A stretch of DNA of 6,143 nt from positions 1 to 6,143 of the forward strand of contig DWUW01000309.1 of the NCBI GenBank assembly GCA_019120525.1, read 5' to 3'. Position numbers and translations under genes: made by a program. The DNA comes from Candidatus Eisenbergiella stercorigallinarum (GTDB taxonomy: Bacteria > Bacillota > Clostridia > Lachnospirales > Lachnospiraceae). Below, in pieces: positions 5,656-6,143 of this stretch (position 1 is the stretch's first letter; every line of letters begins with the position of its first letter). The notes under the pieces were generated by a model. That model was not told the origin of the DNA. It worked only from the letters and a program-made list of their open reading frames with translations, and searched no databases.

Positions 5656-6143
5656 TTATTGGTTCAGCAGGCGCACCGTCTCTCTGGCGATGGCGAGCTC
5701 CTCGTTGGTGGGAACCACCATGGTGACCACCTTCGCGCCCTCGTCGGAGAGGATCACTTCCTCGCCGCGCAGTTTGTTTTTCTCCGGATCGATATTGGTG
5801 CCGAGATAGCCGATGTACTGGCCGATCAGGGCGCGCACCTCGGCGTTGTTCTCCCCAACGCCCGCGGTAAAGGCGATCACATCCACGCCGTTCATGGCCG
5901 CCGTGTAGGCGCCGATGTATTTGCCCACCCGGTAGGCATAGGCCTCCAGAGCGTTTTTCGCCAACGCGTTTCCGTCCTTCGCCGCGTCCACCAGATCCCG
6001 GAAGTCGCTGGAAGCTCCGCCGGAAAGGCCGAGCACGCCGGACTTTTTATTGCAGATGTCGATCACCTGCGCCGCATCCAGCCCCTCCTTCTGCGCCAGG
6101 AAGGAAACGATGGCGGGATCCATGTCGCCGCTTCTGGTTCCCA
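5656..6143 (-). CDS. ackA: Acetate kinase, C-terminal part (5' partial)
   Basis: About 162 codons of the C-terminal domain are present; the gene runs off the right edge and the family is usually about 400 aa, so roughly 60% is missing. Acetate kinase interconverts acetyl phosphate + ADP and acetate + ATP in the cytoplasm, giving ATP during fermentation. The window opens in the conserved GTRSGDMDPAI segment. Further family marks are LSGGASSDFRDL, the nucleotide-site signature AFTAGVGENNAEVR, the segment YLGTNIDPEKN and the C-terminal VVPTNEELAIARET. The Met encoded at 6121-6123 is internal, not a start. Phosphotransacetylase (pta) would be expected upstream, beyond the edge. It ends with TAA and is followed by a spacer with several stem-loops, so read-through into the DUF5058-like gene may be limited. 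Confidence 0.96.
   Translation of the reverse strand, partial: GTRSGDMDPAIVSFLAQKEGLDAAQVIDICNKKSGVLGLSGGASSDFRDLVDAAKDGNALAKNALEAYAYRVGKYIGAYTAAMNGVDVIAFTAGVGENNAEVRALIGQYIGYLGTNIDPEKNKLRGEEVILSDEGAKVVTMVVPTNEELAIARETVRLLNQ

Overview
The window looks like a chromosomal segment of a moderately GC-rich, low-GC-lineage Gram-positive anaerobe, most likely a gut Clostridium of the Lachnospiraceae type. This is judged from protein style (a PflX-type radical SAM protein, acetate kinase, a DUF5058-like membrane protein), AAGGAG-like ribosome binding sites and modular stem-loop repeats between genes. The assignment is an inference from sequence flavour, not from a search.

Layout, left to right. Positions 2-1198 (+) hold the 3' part of a membrane sensor histidine kinase whose start lies outside the window. 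A strong bidirectional hairpin terminator (1228-1260) separates it from everything to its right, which is on the minus strand. In minus-strand transcription order these genes are: the end of acetate kinase ackA (5656-6143, start outside the window); a 225-bp spacer dense in GC-rich hairpins and a short direct repeat; a 244-aa polytopic membrane protein resembling DUF5058 (4696-5430); a 247-bp spacer carrying a three-hairpin repeat element (4462-4587); a second polytopic membrane protein of 226 aa (3768-4448); a membrane-anchored M20-family metallopeptidase of 480 aa (2308-3750); and a PflX-like radical SAM protein (about 1281-2279).

The last three genes are separated by only 17 and 28 bp and are probably co-transcribed. 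The DUF5058-like gene may belong with them, separated by the repeat element. The two small membrane proteins plus the M20 hydrolase suggest an uptake-and-hydrolysis module for a peptide, N-acyl amino acid or similar amide. The hydrolase would be tethered to the membrane with its catalytic domain probably in the cytoplasm. This is inference; neither membrane protein has a function that I can name.

The most unusual non-coding signal is the repeat element before the 226-aa membrane protein. It has three perfect stems in tandem (13, 10 and 16 bp), and the whole 9-nt loop of the middle hairpin is complementary to a 9-nt stretch that ends three bases before the Shine-Dalgarno of the next gene. No CRISPR, tRNA, rRNA, transposase or phage gene is visible.
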